Positions 15,953-23,698 of a stretch of 46,548 nucleotides of DNA are shown in pieces. A program made the position numbers and the translations under genes. The first letter of the stretch is position 1. The number at the start of each line of letters is the position of its first letter. Origin of the DNA: Planctomycetota bacterium (GTDB taxonomy: Bacteria > Planctomycetota > MHYJ01 > JACPRB01); NCBI GenBank assembly GCA_016209705.1, contig JACQVR010000131.1, positions 1-46,548 of the forward strand. Direction: 5' to 3'. The notes beneath the pieces are model-generated. The model made no database searches. It was not told the origin of the DNA and saw only the letters and a list, made by a program, of their open reading frames with translations.

Positions 15953-16916
15953 ACGCGCCTACTACTTCCTCTGCCTGACCCGGATGGTCGAGGACCGCGC
16001 CGCGGTGCTTTATCGCCAGGGAAAAATCCACGGAGGGAACTTTTCTAGCCGCGGTCAGGAAGCGATTTCGGTGGGGACCGCATTGGCCTTGGAGCCCCAG
16101 GACAAGGTCGCCCCCATGATCCGCAATCTGGGCGCCGTGCTGGTTCGGGGACATTCGCCCCGGGAAGTCTTCGCCTCCTATCTGGCGCGCGACACCAGTC
16201 CCAACGGCGGCAAGGACAACTCCACCCATTTCGGCGACATCGAAAAGACCGGCGTGGTCGCCTGCATCAGCATGCTGGGGACCCTCGTTCCCGTCATGGC
16301 GGGCATGGCGCTGGCGGCCAAGCTCCAGGGCCGGAAACTCGTCACGCTCACGTATATCGGCGACGGGGCGACGTCCACGGGGGAGTTTCACGAAGGGCTC
16401 AATTTCGCGGCGGTCTTCGAGGTTCCGTTCGTGCTGGTCATCGAGAACAACCAGTACGCCTATTCCACGCCGATCGAGAAGCAGACCCGCGTCCGGCCCC
16501 TGGCCAAGAAGGCTGAGGCGTACGCCATCCCGTGGGCGATCGGTGACGGGAACGATGTGCAGGAGGTGTACCGCTTGACCAAACGGTTCGTCGAAGAGGC
16601 ACGCCGCGGAGGCGGTCCCCGCATTCTGGAATTCCAGACGATGCGGATGCGCGGACATGCGCAACACGACGATTTCAAATATGTCCCGGGCGAGTTGCTG
16701 GCGGAATGGGAAAAGAAGGACCCTCTGCTCCGCTGCGAGCAGGCGCTGGGGCTGAGCGAGAAAGAGAAACAAGCCGTGGCGGCCCGGGTCGAGCGCGAGG
16801 TTGCCGAGGCCGAGAAGGACGCGCTCGACCGCCCCCACCCGGACGGTCGGGACGCGGTGAAAGGCGTGTTCGCGGACGACTCGATCACACAGTTTCAGAA
16901 GTGGTGGGATGAGTAG
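15933..16916 (+). CDS. pdhA: 2-oxoacid (pyruvate) dehydrogenase E1 alpha subunit
   Basis: With the E1-beta subunit this thiamine-diphosphate enzyme decarboxylates the 2-oxoacid and reductively acylates E2. The 327-residue form starting MPRELLERAYYF has the expected N-terminal helix, then GKIHGGNFSSRGQEA. The TPP/Mg motif is GDGATSTGEFHEGLNFAA...ENNQYAYS. The phosphorylation-loop-like region RMRGHAQHDDF follows. An in-frame ATG at 15,816 would add 39 low-complexity Ser/Ala/Lys residues and overlap lipB by 137 nt, so the internal ATG is preferred. Sequence alone does not separate pyruvate from branched-chain or acetoin substrates; the lpd/lip context favours pyruvate. Confidence 0.88.
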   Translation: MPRELLERAYYFLCLTRMVEDRAAVLYRQGKIHGGNFSSRGQEAISVGTALALEPQDKVAPMIRNLGAVLVRGHSPREVFASYLARDTSPNGGKDNSTHFGDIEKTGVVACISMLGTLVPVMAGMALAAKLQGRKLVTLTYIGDGATSTGEFHEGLNFAAVFEVPFVLVIENNQYAYSTPIEKQTRVRPLAKKAEAYAIPWAIGDGNDVQEVYRLTKRFVEEARRGGGPRILEFQTMRMRGHAQHDDFKYVPGELLAEWEKKDPLLRCEQALGLSEKEKQAVAARVEREVAEAEKDALDRPHPDGRDAVKGVFADDSITQFQKWWDE

Positions 16917-16951
16917 GTGGGTAGTACGTAGTCAGAGAAAGAGGTTGCTAC

Positions 16952-16983
16952 AAGCTGCGAACTTCCAACTTCGAACTTGCGAC
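16952..16983. repeat. short tandem ACTTCGA-type repeat, copy 2
   Basis: The E1-alpha/E1-beta gap holds TACAAGCTGCGAACTTCC and AACTTCGAACTTGCG, ending 2 nt before the E1-beta ATG. It is related to runs at 9,791 and 36,389. There is no Shine-Dalgarno sequence between it and the ATG. Confidence 0.55.
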
Positions 16984-16984
16984 A

Positions 16985-17959
16985 ATGCCCCACGTCACGT
17001 TCTTGGATGCCATCACGCAGGCGCTTCGCGAGGAGATGGAGCGCGATTCCAAAGTCATCCTCATGGGGGAAGACATCGGCGCGTACGGCGGCGCGTTCGG
17101 GGTGACGCGGGGACTGCGGGAACGATTCGGCGCCGATCGGGTCATGGACACGCCCTTGGCCGAACTGGCGCTGGTCGGAGCCGCCATCGGCTGCTCTTAT
17201 CTCGGACTCCGGCCGGTGGTCGAGTTCCAATTCGCCGATTTCATTTCCAGCGGGTTCGACCAGATCGTCAACTTCGCGGCGACGAGTCGCTACCGGTGGG
17301 GCGTGGGCGTCCCCTTGGTCCTGCGCGGGCCGTGGGGAGGCGGAGTACGCGCGGGCATGTTCCATTCGCGATGCATGGAGATGTGGTTCGTCCACACGCC
17401 GGGGATCAAGGTGGTCGTTCCGGGCACGGTGCGGGACGCCCGGGGCCTTCTCAAGAGCTCCATTCGCGATGGTGATCCCGTTCTGTATCTGGAGCACAAG
17501 TACCTCTACCGCCGCTTGAAGGACGATCTTCCGGATCAGGAAGAACTGACGCCCATCGGAAAGGCGGACGTCGCGCTCGAAGGAAAAGATCTGACGATCG
17601 TGACGTACGGGGCGATGCGGACCGCGTGCCTGGAAGCCGCTCGCGAACTGGAGCGGGACGGAATTCGGCCGGAGGTGGTCGATCTTCGAACGCTGGTTCC
17701 GCTCGATCGGGCGGCCGTGATCGAAAGCGTGCGCAAGACGAACAAGCTTCTGATCGTTCATGAAGATACGCGCACCGGAGGCATCGCGGGGGAAATCGCC
17801 GTCAGCGTGTGCGAGGAAGCGTTCGAAGATCTGGACGGCCCGATCCTGCGCGTCACGGCGCCGGATACGCCGGTTCCCTACGCGCCGACGCTCGAAGATT
17901 ATTTCCTGCCTCGCGCGGAAGACGTCGTCAAAGCGGTCCGGAAGTTGGCGAAGTATTAG
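16985..17959 (+). CDS. pdhB: 2-oxoacid (pyruvate) dehydrogenase E1 beta subunit
   Basis: The 324-residue partner of the E1-alpha subunit completes the alpha2beta2 TPP enzyme. Visible family segments are VTFLDAITQALREEM, MGEDIGAYGGAFGVTRGL, RVMDTPLAELALVGAAIG, FADFISSGFDQIVNFAA and the C-terminal transketolase-type domain (LTIVTYGAMRTACLEAA, VVDLRTLVPLD, EDTRTGGIAGEIA, PDTPVPYAPTLEDYFLP). Length is typical. It follows E1-alpha after 68 nt of repeat-like DNA and is followed by 159 nt containing a likely separate promoter for E2. Confidence 0.94.
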   Translation: MPHVTFLDAITQALREEMERDSKVILMGEDIGAYGGAFGVTRGLRERFGADRVMDTPLAELALVGAAIGCSYLGLRPVVEFQFADFISSGFDQIVNFAATSRYRWGVGVPLVLRGPWGGGVRAGMFHSRCMEMWFVHTPGIKVVVPGTVRDARGLLKSSIRDGDPVLYLEHKYLYRRLKDDLPDQEELTPIGKADVALEGKDLTIVTYGAMRTACLEAARELERDGIRPEVVDLRTLVPLDRAAVIESVRKTNKLLIVHEDTRTGGIAGEIAVSVCEEAFEDLDGPILRVTAPDTPVPYAPTLEDYFLPRAEDVVKAVRKLAKY

Positions 17960-18056
17960 CTCATAGCGGGTCGCTCGTAGCTTGCAGAAAGAAAGCGGTA
18001 AGTCGGCGCGAACGGCCAGCACCAAGCGGCACGCTACGAGTTGCCAGCGCTCAGGA
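17960..18056. repeat. imperfect inverted AGCT/CGCTACGAG repeat tract
   Basis: The gap after E1-beta contains TAGCTCATAGCGGGTCGCTC and GTAGCTTGCAG, then CACGCTACGAGTTGCCAGC and GCTCAG, which are partly complementary to the first half (CTCGTAGC against GCTACGAG). It resembles the AGCTACAAGCT tract at 41,521. No gene is seen here. Confidence 0.4.
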
Positions 18057-18064
18057 GATGTCTA

Positions 18065-18094
18065 TTGAAGCATTTCACCGTGTTCTTCTAGTAT
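18065..18094 (+). promoter_or_regulatory. internal promoter for the E2 gene
   Basis: TTGAAG (18065-18070) and TAGTAT (18089-18094) are spaced 18 nt. The E2 ATG at 18,119 follows with GGAG at about 9 nt spacing, so E2 can be expressed separately from E1. Confidence 0.5.
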
Positions 18095-18118
18095 GCGAAA
18101 AATAGTGGAGCTTTTTCC

Positions 18119-19504
18119 ATGCCAACCGAAGTGAAGATGCCCCAAATGGGCGAATCCATTTATGAAGGCACGATCACGAAGTGGTTGAAGAAGGCAGGGG
18201 ATGACGTCGCGAAGGACGAACCTCTCTACGAACTGTCCACGGACAAGGTGGATACCGAGATCCCGTCGCCCGTTTCGGGCCGGTTGGAAAAGATCGCGGT
18301 GGCGGCCGGAAAGAAGGTGCCGATCCACACGGTTGTGTGCTGGGTCGAGGAGGGAGCTCCCGCCGCCGCTCCGCCTTCGGGAGTCGGCGGAGTTGTGGCG
18401 GGCATGCCTCCCGTGGCGCCGGAGCAAGAACCGGCCGCTCCGCCCCCGGCGGGCGAGAAACCCGCTCCTCCCCCGGCGCCGGCCAAGCCCGTGCCGGAAC
18501 CCGCCGCTCCTTCCGCGCCTTCCGAACATGGCGGGGACGGAGAGCGGGTGTTCGCATCCCCGCTCGTGCGCAAGATCGCTCGCGAGGAGAACGTCGATCT
18601 GTCTCAGATACAAGGCACCGGAGGCGGCGGGCGGATCACGAAGGAAGACATTCTGGCCTACGTCGAATCCCGGAAGGCCGGGCCGGCCATCGCGGCAAGG
18701 CCGGCGGCCGCGCCGGCGTTGGCTCCCGCGGCCGCTCCGCCCTCAGAGGTTGCCGGAGCTATGGCGGGCAGGCCCGCGGCCGGCGCCGCGCCGGCGAAGC
18801 CCGCGATCGGGCGGCCCGGCGAGGTCGTTCCCATGTCGCCCATGCGGGCCAAGATCGCCGAGCACATGGTGATGTCGAAACGGACTTCCGCGCATGTGCA
18901 TACGGTGTTTGAAGTCGATCTCTCCAAGATCTGGGCGTTGCGGGAGCGGGAAAAAGACGACTACGAGCGCGTCTACAGTCTCAAGCTGACGTTCACCACC
19001 TTTTTCGCCGCGGCGGCCGCCGAGGCGATCAAGGAGTTCCCGACGCTCAATTCCTCGGTGAACGGCACGAACATCATCCTGAAGCGCGAAATCCATCTCG
19101 GCATCGCGGTGGCGTTGCCGGACGGCCTCATCGTGCCGGTCGTGAAGAACGTGGAGGAGAAGAGCTTTCTCGGCTTGCAGCGCGCCATCAGCGACGTGGC
19201 GGAGCGCGCCCGGCTCAAGAAGCTGACGCTCGACGATGTCCAGGGAGGCACGTTTACGATCACCAACCCGGGAATCTACGGCGGGCTCTTCGGCACGCCG
19301 ATCATCAATCAACCCCAGGTCGCCATCCTGGGGGTGGGTGGAATCGAAAAGCGGCCGGTCGTGATCGACGACGCCATCGCGATACGCCCGATGTGCCATC
19401 TGGTGTTGGGATTCGACCACCGCGTCATCGACGGCGCCGTGGCCGATCAGTTCATGGCGAAGGTGAAGAACGTCCTTCAAAATTGGAGTTTGCCGATCAA
19501 ATGA
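18119..19504 (+). CDS. pdhC: dihydrolipoamide acyltransferase (E2)
   Basis: The 461-residue core subunit has one N-terminal lipoyl domain (residues about 2-77) with the lipoylated Lys43 in ELSTDKVDTEIPSP. An Ala/Pro-rich flexible linker follows. The peripheral-subunit-binding domain (about 140-178; VFASPLVRKIAREENVDLSQ) comes next, then a second Ala/Pro linker. The acyltransferase domain ends in GFDHRVIDGAVADQFM with the catalytic His434 and Asp438. It is modified by LipB and LipA, encoded on either side, and reoxidised by the lpd product. Acyl specificity is not certain, but with E1 it most likely forms acetyl-CoA. An internal promoter and GGAG site lie upstream. Confidence 0.94.
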   Translation: MPTEVKMPQMGESIYEGTITKWLKKAGDDVAKDEPLYELSTDKVDTEIPSPVSGRLEKIAVAAGKKVPIHTVVCWVEEGAPAAAPPSGVGGVVAGMPPVAPEQEPAAPPPAGEKPAPPPAPAKPVPEPAAPSAPSEHGGDGERVFASPLVRKIAREENVDLSQIQGTGGGGRITKEDILAYVESRKAGPAIAARPAAAPALAPAAAPPSEVAGAMAGRPAAGAAPAKPAIGRPGEVVPMSPMRAKIAEHMVMSKRTSAHVHTVFEVDLSKIWALREREKDDYERVYSLKLTFTTFFAAAAAEAIKEFPTLNSSVNGTNIILKREIHLGIAVALPDGLIVPVVKNVEEKSFLGLQRAISDVAERARLKKLTLDDVQGGTFTITNPGIYGGLFGTPIINQPQVAILGVGGIEKRPVVIDDAIAIRPMCHLVLGFDHRVIDGAVADQFMAKVKNVLQNWSLPIK

Positions 19505-19541
19505 CGCGTGCGCCCGGGCGGCGCGCTGATGGGATCCTGGC

Positions 19542-19657
19542 CTAGGAGCGTGTCGAGATATTCAAGGGGATGTCGAGATATAGAGGATGCAGGTGATAAG
19601 ACCCCCCTGGGGGGTACGGCACATCTCCATAGCTCCACTATCCCGACAATCTCCTAG
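19542..19657 (+). repeat. 116-bp palindromic element family 1, copy A
   Basis: It begins CTAGGAGCGTGTCGAGATAT and ends CCCGACAATCTCCTAG, so the ends are imperfect terminal inverted repeats beginning with CTAG. The interior contains GGGGATGTCGAGATATAG, CAGGTGATAAGACCCCC and GGTACGGCACATCTCCATA. Copies with the same order are at 22,807-22,922 (inverted), 30,289-30,505 (with an extra insert) and 42,768-42,860 (inverted, shorter). It encodes nothing visible and looks like a non-autonomous mobile element. Confidence 0.8.
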
Positions 19658-19677
19658 CGGCCCAAAGCGGCGGTCCA

Positions 19678-19740
19678 GGATTCCAAAGGCCGGGCGGGGC
19701 TTCGGATCCCGCCCGGCGGAAAGTGGAACCGCCCCGCCGC
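19678..19740 (-). repeat. dispersed GC-rich repeat (GAAGCCCCGCCCG), copy 2
   Basis: Inverted relative to 10,928-10,990. It contains a perfect 10-bp stem, GCCGGGCGGG (19,689-19,698) with CCCGCCCGGC (19,708-19,717), without a T tract. Confidence 0.6.
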
Positions 19741-19787
19741 TCAGGATTTGTGAATAAACAGAGGATCGGTTTCTGGTGAACGTGTTG

Positions 19788-19862
19788 AACCGCCAAAGCG
19801 GCCAAACCGCCAAAAGGCTCGTTAAAGGAGACTCCGATGGCGATTTGGCGTTTTGGCGGTTG
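19788..19862. repeat. palindromic CGCCAAAACGCC repeat family 3, copy 1
   Basis: AACCGCCAAAGCGGCCAAAC at the left and GGCGATTTGGCGTTTTGGCG at the right are largely complementary and could form a long hairpin. Four more copies are at 26,385, 27,191, 30,550 and 37,977, all intergenic and about 60-75 bp. The 415-nt gap 19,505-19,919 therefore holds three unrelated repeat elements and no gene. Confidence 0.75.
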
Positions 19863-19919
19863 ATCAGATAAAAAGAGCCCTTATTTTTCACGAACCTTTA
19901 CGGCGAGGCGTCCGGAGTT

Positions 19920-20816
19920 ATGACAGATAATGTGTCGATGGATCTGGTTCGCAAGCCGCCCTGGCTGAGGGTCCGGTTTCCCTCCGGACCGGGGTATAGC
20001 GAAACGTTGCGCATCGCGCGCGCGGAAAGGCTGAACACCATCTGCGAGGATGCGCTGTGCCCCAACATCGCGGAATGCTGGGGCCGCAAGACTGCGACGT
20101 TCATGATCCTCGGCAATATCTGCACCCGGTGCTGCGGGTTCTGCAACGTCAAGAGCGGGCGTCCGACCGAGCTCGATCTGGATGAGCCGCGGCGCACCGC
20201 CGAGGCCGTTCGCAAGCTCGGCATCAAGCACGCGGTCATCACCAGCGTCAATCGGGATGAACTGCCCGACGGAGGCGCGTCGATCTTTGCGCAAACGGTT
20301 CGCCGGATTCGCGAGACCTGCCCCGGCACCCGCATCGAGCTCTTGACGCCCGACTTCCTGGGCAAACGGGCCGCGCTGGAGACCGTATGGGCTTCGCGGC
20401 CCGATGTCTTCGGCCACAACGTGGAATGCGTCCGGCGCCTCCAACGCAGAGTCCGCTCGGCGGCGAATTACGAACGTTCGCTCGTGGTGCTGTCGGACAC
20501 CAAGAAGAACAACCCCGGCATGTTCGTCAAGACGGGGGTGCAGGTCGGACATGGAGAGACGTTCGAGGAGCTGTATCAAACCATGAGCGACCTGGCGAGT
20601 GCCGGCGTGGACATCATGACGATCGGCCAATACTTGCGGCCTACGCGCGACCATCTTCCGGTGCAGCGCTACTATACGCCCGAAGAATTCGAACATCTGC
20701 GAGCTGAGGCAAAGCGCCGCGGCCTCCGCTATGTCCAAAGCGGGCCGCTGGTGCGCAGCAGTTACCGCGCCGAAGAGCCCTTTGAAGATCCCGCCGGCCT
20801 CATCGGGGCGGAATGA
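19920..20816 (+). CDS. lipA: lipoyl synthase (radical SAM)
   Basis: LipA inserts two sulfur atoms into octanoyl groups that LipB has attached to E2. The 298-residue protein has the auxiliary-cluster cysteines in CEDALCPNIAECW. The radical-SAM motif CxxxCxxC is written as CTRCCGFC, with an extra Cys and a leading Cys where NTR is more usual. DRDELPDGGA-like, GHNVEC and LMVG-like positions and the terminal RSSY serine ligand (VRSSYRAEEPF) are also present. Both iron-sulfur clusters should therefore assemble. It closes the lpd-lipB-pdhABC locus after a gap filled with repeats. Confidence 0.95.
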   Translation: MTDNVSMDLVRKPPWLRVRFPSGPGYSETLRIARAERLNTICEDALCPNIAECWGRKTATFMILGNICTRCCGFCNVKSGRPTELDLDEPRRTAEAVRKLGIKHAVITSVNRDELPDGGASIFAQTVRRIRETCPGTRIELLTPDFLGKRAALETVWASRPDVFGHNVECVRRLQRRVRSAANYERSLVVLSDTKKNNPGMFVKTGVQVGHGETFEELYQTMSDLASAGVDIMTIGQYLRPTRDHLPVQRYYTPEEFEHLRAEAKRRGLRYVQSGPLVRSSYRAEEPFEDPAGLIGAE

Positions 20817-20917
20817 GCCTTTGTGAATAGTCCCGGCCTTTCCGCTCCGCTTACCCCGAGCGCCCGGCCCCTGAAATATCCACGATTATTTCGGGCTCCC
20901 TGAGAACGCGCCGGGCG

Positions 20918-20923
20918 TATACT
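20918..20923 (+). promoter_or_regulatory. -10 box, leaderless start of the kinase gene
   Basis: TATACT (five of six consensus bases) lies exactly 6 nt before the ATG at 20,930. No Shine-Dalgarno site and no clear -35 box are present. Confidence 0.5.
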
Positions 20924-20929
20924 GGAATC

Positions 20930-22810
20930 ATGGCCTCCGAGGAACAGGACCCCAAGGAGCCGGGGCTCGCGCAAAGCACCTCTGCCTACGAACTGAGGTG
21001 GGCCACCCCGGCCTTGTCCGCGGAGGAAGTAAGAAGGGACCCCTTCCTGTCCCGTCTGAGCCGCGATGAGCAAGGGAGGCCCATGCTCTCCGGCATCCCC
21101 ATCGTCCGGATCCTTGGACGCGGTTCCATGGGGCCGGTTTATGGCGGACCCGATCCCGAGCTTCGCACCGACGTGGCCATCAAGGTCCTTCCGCTCGAAT
21201 GGATGCAGCAGGACGCGACGCTCAAGGACCGCTTCCTGGGCGAAGCGCAGAACGCCACGAATCTGAAATCGCCGTACGTGACGCGGATTTTGAAGGTCGA
21301 TCTCTTCCGGGAAGTTCCCTACGTGATCATGGAGTATGTTCGGGGGGAGAGCGCCGAGGCCTTGCTCCGGACGATGGCCGGACGGGACCGAAAGGGTCTG
21401 GAGGAGCGGTTCGCGCTGGAAATCGTCACCGCGGCGGCGCGGGGACTCGCGGCCGCGCACGAGCAGGGGACTCTGCATCGGGACGTGAAACCCGGAAACC
21501 TTCTCGTTCCCAAAGGAGCGCTGCGGAAAACGAAGCTGGCCGACGTGGGTCTTGCCAAGCCGCGCCTTCCAGGCGTGCTTCCAGGAACGCCGGGCTACCT
21601 GGCGCCCGAATTGGTTCAACATTCGGAGCGTCCCACGCCGGCTTCGGACGTTTTTTCCATGGGCGCCACGCTGTACGCGTTGCTTTCGGGACAGCCACCG
21701 TTTGCCGGCTCGGACCCGGCGGAAATCCTGCGCGCGACCGTTTCGAATGAGCCGGAACCCTTGCGCGATCCCGTCGGCTTCGCTCCGCGGGCCATCGTGG
21801 AGCGCTGTCTGGCGAAGGATCTCTCGCGGCGATATCCCGACGGCCAGCGGTTGCTCATGGAGTTGGAGGCGTTGAGTCCCGAGCCGGTCGCGACGTCGCG
21901 GCCCGTCTTCGCGCTCCCCGGCGCGCCGCCGCCGGCGGGGCGCGCGCCGCGGCGGACGTCCTGGATCGCGCTCTATGTCGCGGTCGCGCTGGCGGCGCTC
22001 GGCCTGCTGGCGGGATTGTATTATTGGTTCGGTCGTTCCCGGACCTCTGCGGAAGGAGCGGTCTCCGCCCAAGTCCCCAAGCCCCCGGCTTCCGGAGCCG
22101 GACCGCTCGCCGCCGCGCCGCCCTTGCTGGAGGTCGTGCTCGATCCGGCGCGCGATCTGCGGATGACCTTCGTTCGCATCGAGGCGGGAGCGTTCGTCAG
22201 GGGAGATCCGGACGGCGAGCGGGATGAGATTCCGCATCGCGTGACGCTCACCCGCGAGTTCTGGATGCAGACCACGGAGGTGACGCAGGCGCAGTGGGAG
22301 GCGGTCATGGGATCCAACCCCTCCTATCACAAGGGCGCGGATCTGCCGGTAGAATCGGTCACGTGGGAGGAATGCCAGTCGTTCGCGCGCCGGCTCGACG
22401 AGAAATTGGACGGCAAGAAGGCGTCGCTGCCGACGGAAGCGGAATGGGAATACGCGAGTCGGGCGGGACGGGATTCGAAGTGGAGCTTCGGAAGCGACAC
22501 GGCGGCGCTCGACCGCTTCGCGTGGTATGGCCGCAACTCCGAGGGGAAGCCTCACCCGGTCGGCCGCAAGGAGTCGAACGCATGGCGCCTGCACGACATG
22601 TACGGCAACGTGTGGGAATGGTGCCTGGACTGGTACGGGCCGTATCAGGAGGACAGCGTGGACCCGACAGGGCCGGAGGGAGGAACCTTTCGCTGCTTGC
22701 GCGGCGGAAGTTACGGCAGCGTGCCGGAGGTCACTCGCTCGGGGAATCGGGATTGGGGAAATCCCGAGGATCGCGACAGCACCGTCGGATTCCGAATCGT
22801 CTTGCGTTAG
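20930..22810 (+). CDS. membrane Ser/Thr kinase fused to an FGE/SUMF1-like domain
   Basis: The 626-residue product has a PknB-type kinase domain (about residues 58-320). It shows the nucleotide loop GRGSMGPVY, the lysine Lys85 in VAIKVLP, the catalytic loop HRDVKPGNLL (His183-Arg184-Asp185) and PGYLAPE. The metal-binding DFG is replaced by DVG (Asp205). One transmembrane helix (about 345-367) follows, then an FGE/sulfatase-modifying-factor fold (about 395-626). That fold shows TTEVTQAQWEAVMGSNPS, LPTEAEWEYASRAG, DMYGNVWEWCLDWYG and LRGGSY, ending in VGFRIV. The second domain should be outside the membrane and may sense ligand. This architecture is common in Planctomycetota. Target proteins are unknown. 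The stop codon TAG is part of the end of the adjacent repeat element. Confidence 0.92.
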   Translation: MASEEQDPKEPGLAQSTSAYELRWATPALSAEEVRRDPFLSRLSRDEQGRPMLSGIPIVRILGRGSMGPVYGGPDPELRTDVAIKVLPLEWMQQDATLKDRFLGEAQNATNLKSPYVTRILKVDLFREVPYVIMEYVRGESAEALLRTMAGRDRKGLEERFALEIVTAAARGLAAAHEQGTLHRDVKPGNLLVPKGALRKTKLADVGLAKPRLPGVLPGTPGYLAPELVQHSERPTPASDVFSMGATLYALLSGQPPFAGSDPAEILRATVSNEPEPLRDPVGFAPRAIVERCLAKDLSRRYPDGQRLLMELEALSPEPVATSRPVFALPGAPPPAGRAPRRTSWIALYVAVALAALGLLAGLYYWFGRSRTSAEGAVSAQVPKPPASGAGPLAAAPPLLEVVLDPARDLRMTFVRIEAGAFVRGDPDGERDEIPHRVTLTREFWMQTTEVTQAQWEAVMGSNPSYHKGADLPVESVTWEECQSFARRLDEKLDGKKASLPTEAEWEYASRAGRDSKWSFGSDTAALDRFAWYGRNSEGKPHPVGRKESNAWRLHDMYGNVWEWCLDWYGPYQEDSVDPTGPEGGTFRCLRGGSYGSVPEVTRSGNRDWGNPEDRDSTVGFRIVLR

Positions 22811-22922
22811 GAGATTGTCGGGATATTGGAGATATGGAGATGTGCCGTGCCGCACCTTGCGGGTCTTTTCACCTGCATCCCCTATATCGCGACATCCCCT
22901 GGAATATCTCGACACGCTCTTG
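22807..22922 (-). repeat. 116-bp palindromic element family 1, copy C
   Basis: Reverse-complement orientation to copy A and the same 116-bp length. It reads TTAGGAGATTGTCGGGATAT at the left and ATATCTCGACACGCTCTTGG at the right. The TAG at 22,808-22,810, within its first bases, is the stop codon of the kinase gene. Confidence 0.8.
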
Positions 22923-22967
22923 GCGCGTCGGAATCATGCGTCGCCGCGCACCTGCCAGCGCTTATCG

Positions 22968-22996
22968 TTGACAGGGGCTCTCCGTCTTGCTATCTC
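22968..22996 (+). promoter_or_regulatory. sigma70-type promoter for the arginine decarboxylase
   Basis: A consensus -35 TTGACA (22968-22973), a 17-nt spacer and TATCTC (22991-22996). A GGAGGG ribosome-binding site follows at 23,008-23,013. Confidence 0.55.
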
Positions 22997-23025
22997 CTCT
23001 TCTCTTTGGAGGGTCAACCCGCGTG

Positions 23026-23571
23026 ATGCCGTTCGTTGCCCGCGAATTGTTTCTGACGAAAGGCGTGGGCCGGCACAAGGAAAAGCTCGCCAGTTTCGAA
23101 GAGGCGTTGCGGAACGCGCGTATCGCGCGATTCAATCTGATTCACGTTTCGAGCATCTTCCCGCCTCACTGCAAGTTGATCTCGCCCAACAAAGGCCTCA
23201 AGAAGCTCAAGAGCGGGCAAGTCGTTCCGGTCGTGCTCGCTCGGGCGGAGACGAACGAGAACCGGCGGCTGGTGGCCGCGAGCATCGGCGTCTCCATTCC
23301 CGCCAATCGGGACCAGTACGGATACCTGTCCGAGCATCACAGCTACGGGGAAACGGAAGAGCAGGCGGGCGAGTACGCCGAAGACCTGGCGGCGTCCATG
23401 CTGGCCACCATCCTGGGGCTCGACTACGAAACCGGAGCGACCTGGGATCAGCGGGAAGAGCAGTGGAAGATCTCGGGCAAGATCGTCAAGACGACCAACA
23501 TCACGCAGTCGGCCATGGGATCCGCCGGCGCGTGGACGACGGTCGTCTCGGCGGCGGTGCTCATCCCGTAG
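23026..23571 (+). CDS. pdaD: pyruvoyl-dependent arginine decarboxylase
   Basis: The 181-residue proenzyme is cleaved by serinolysis to give a beta chain and an alpha chain with an N-terminal pyruvoyl group, which decarboxylates arginine to agmatine for polyamine synthesis. The family features ELFLTKGVGRHKEKLASFEEAL, NLIHVSSIFPP (cleavage expected between Ser42 and Ser43) and the C-terminal GLDYETGATWDQREEQWK are clear. The segment NITQSAMG follows near the end. Length is typical. GTG at 23,023 is an alternative start with better spacing (9 nt) to the GGAGGG site. It carries its own promoter, and the Memo-family gene follows after 127 nt. Confidence 0.93.
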   Translation: MPFVARELFLTKGVGRHKEKLASFEEALRNARIARFNLIHVSSIFPPHCKLISPNKGLKKLKSGQVVPVVLARAETNENRRLVAASIGVSIPANRDQYGYLSEHHSYGETEEQAGEYAEDLAASMLATILGLDYETGATWDQREEQWKISGKIVKTTNITQSAMGSAGAWTTVVSAAVLIP

Positions 23572-23625
23572 GTGTTCGAGGTCCCCCACGTCCGAGATCT
23601 CACAATTCCCTCCGTGTTTTTAACA

Positions 23626-23650
23626 TCGGACATCGGATATCGGACATCGG
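23626..23650. repeat. short tandem ATCGGACATCGG repeat
   Basis: Tandem near-repeats of TCGGACA/TCGGATA fill part of the gap between the arginine decarboxylase and Memo-family genes. The style resembles the ACTTCGA runs but the sequence is different. Confidence 0.5.
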
Positions 23651-23698
23651 CCGCCGTATCCTTGTGCCTCAGGCGGCGGGATGCTACAACCGACCGCC

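Noticed and set aside
19508..19530. Terminator after the E2 gene
   Set aside because: The sequence around CCCGGG is an imperfect palindrome with no T tract; not strong enough to call.
22115..22807. Active formylglycine-generating enzyme
   Set aside because: Only the fold signatures are present; the active-site cysteine pair I would expect was not found and no sulfatase is nearby, so a sensor or structural role is more likely.
20762..22915. 717-residue minus-strand open frame opposite the kinase gene
   Set aside because: Arg/Pro-rich low-complexity translation typical of the antisense of a GC-rich gene; the plus-strand kinase and FGE motifs are clear.
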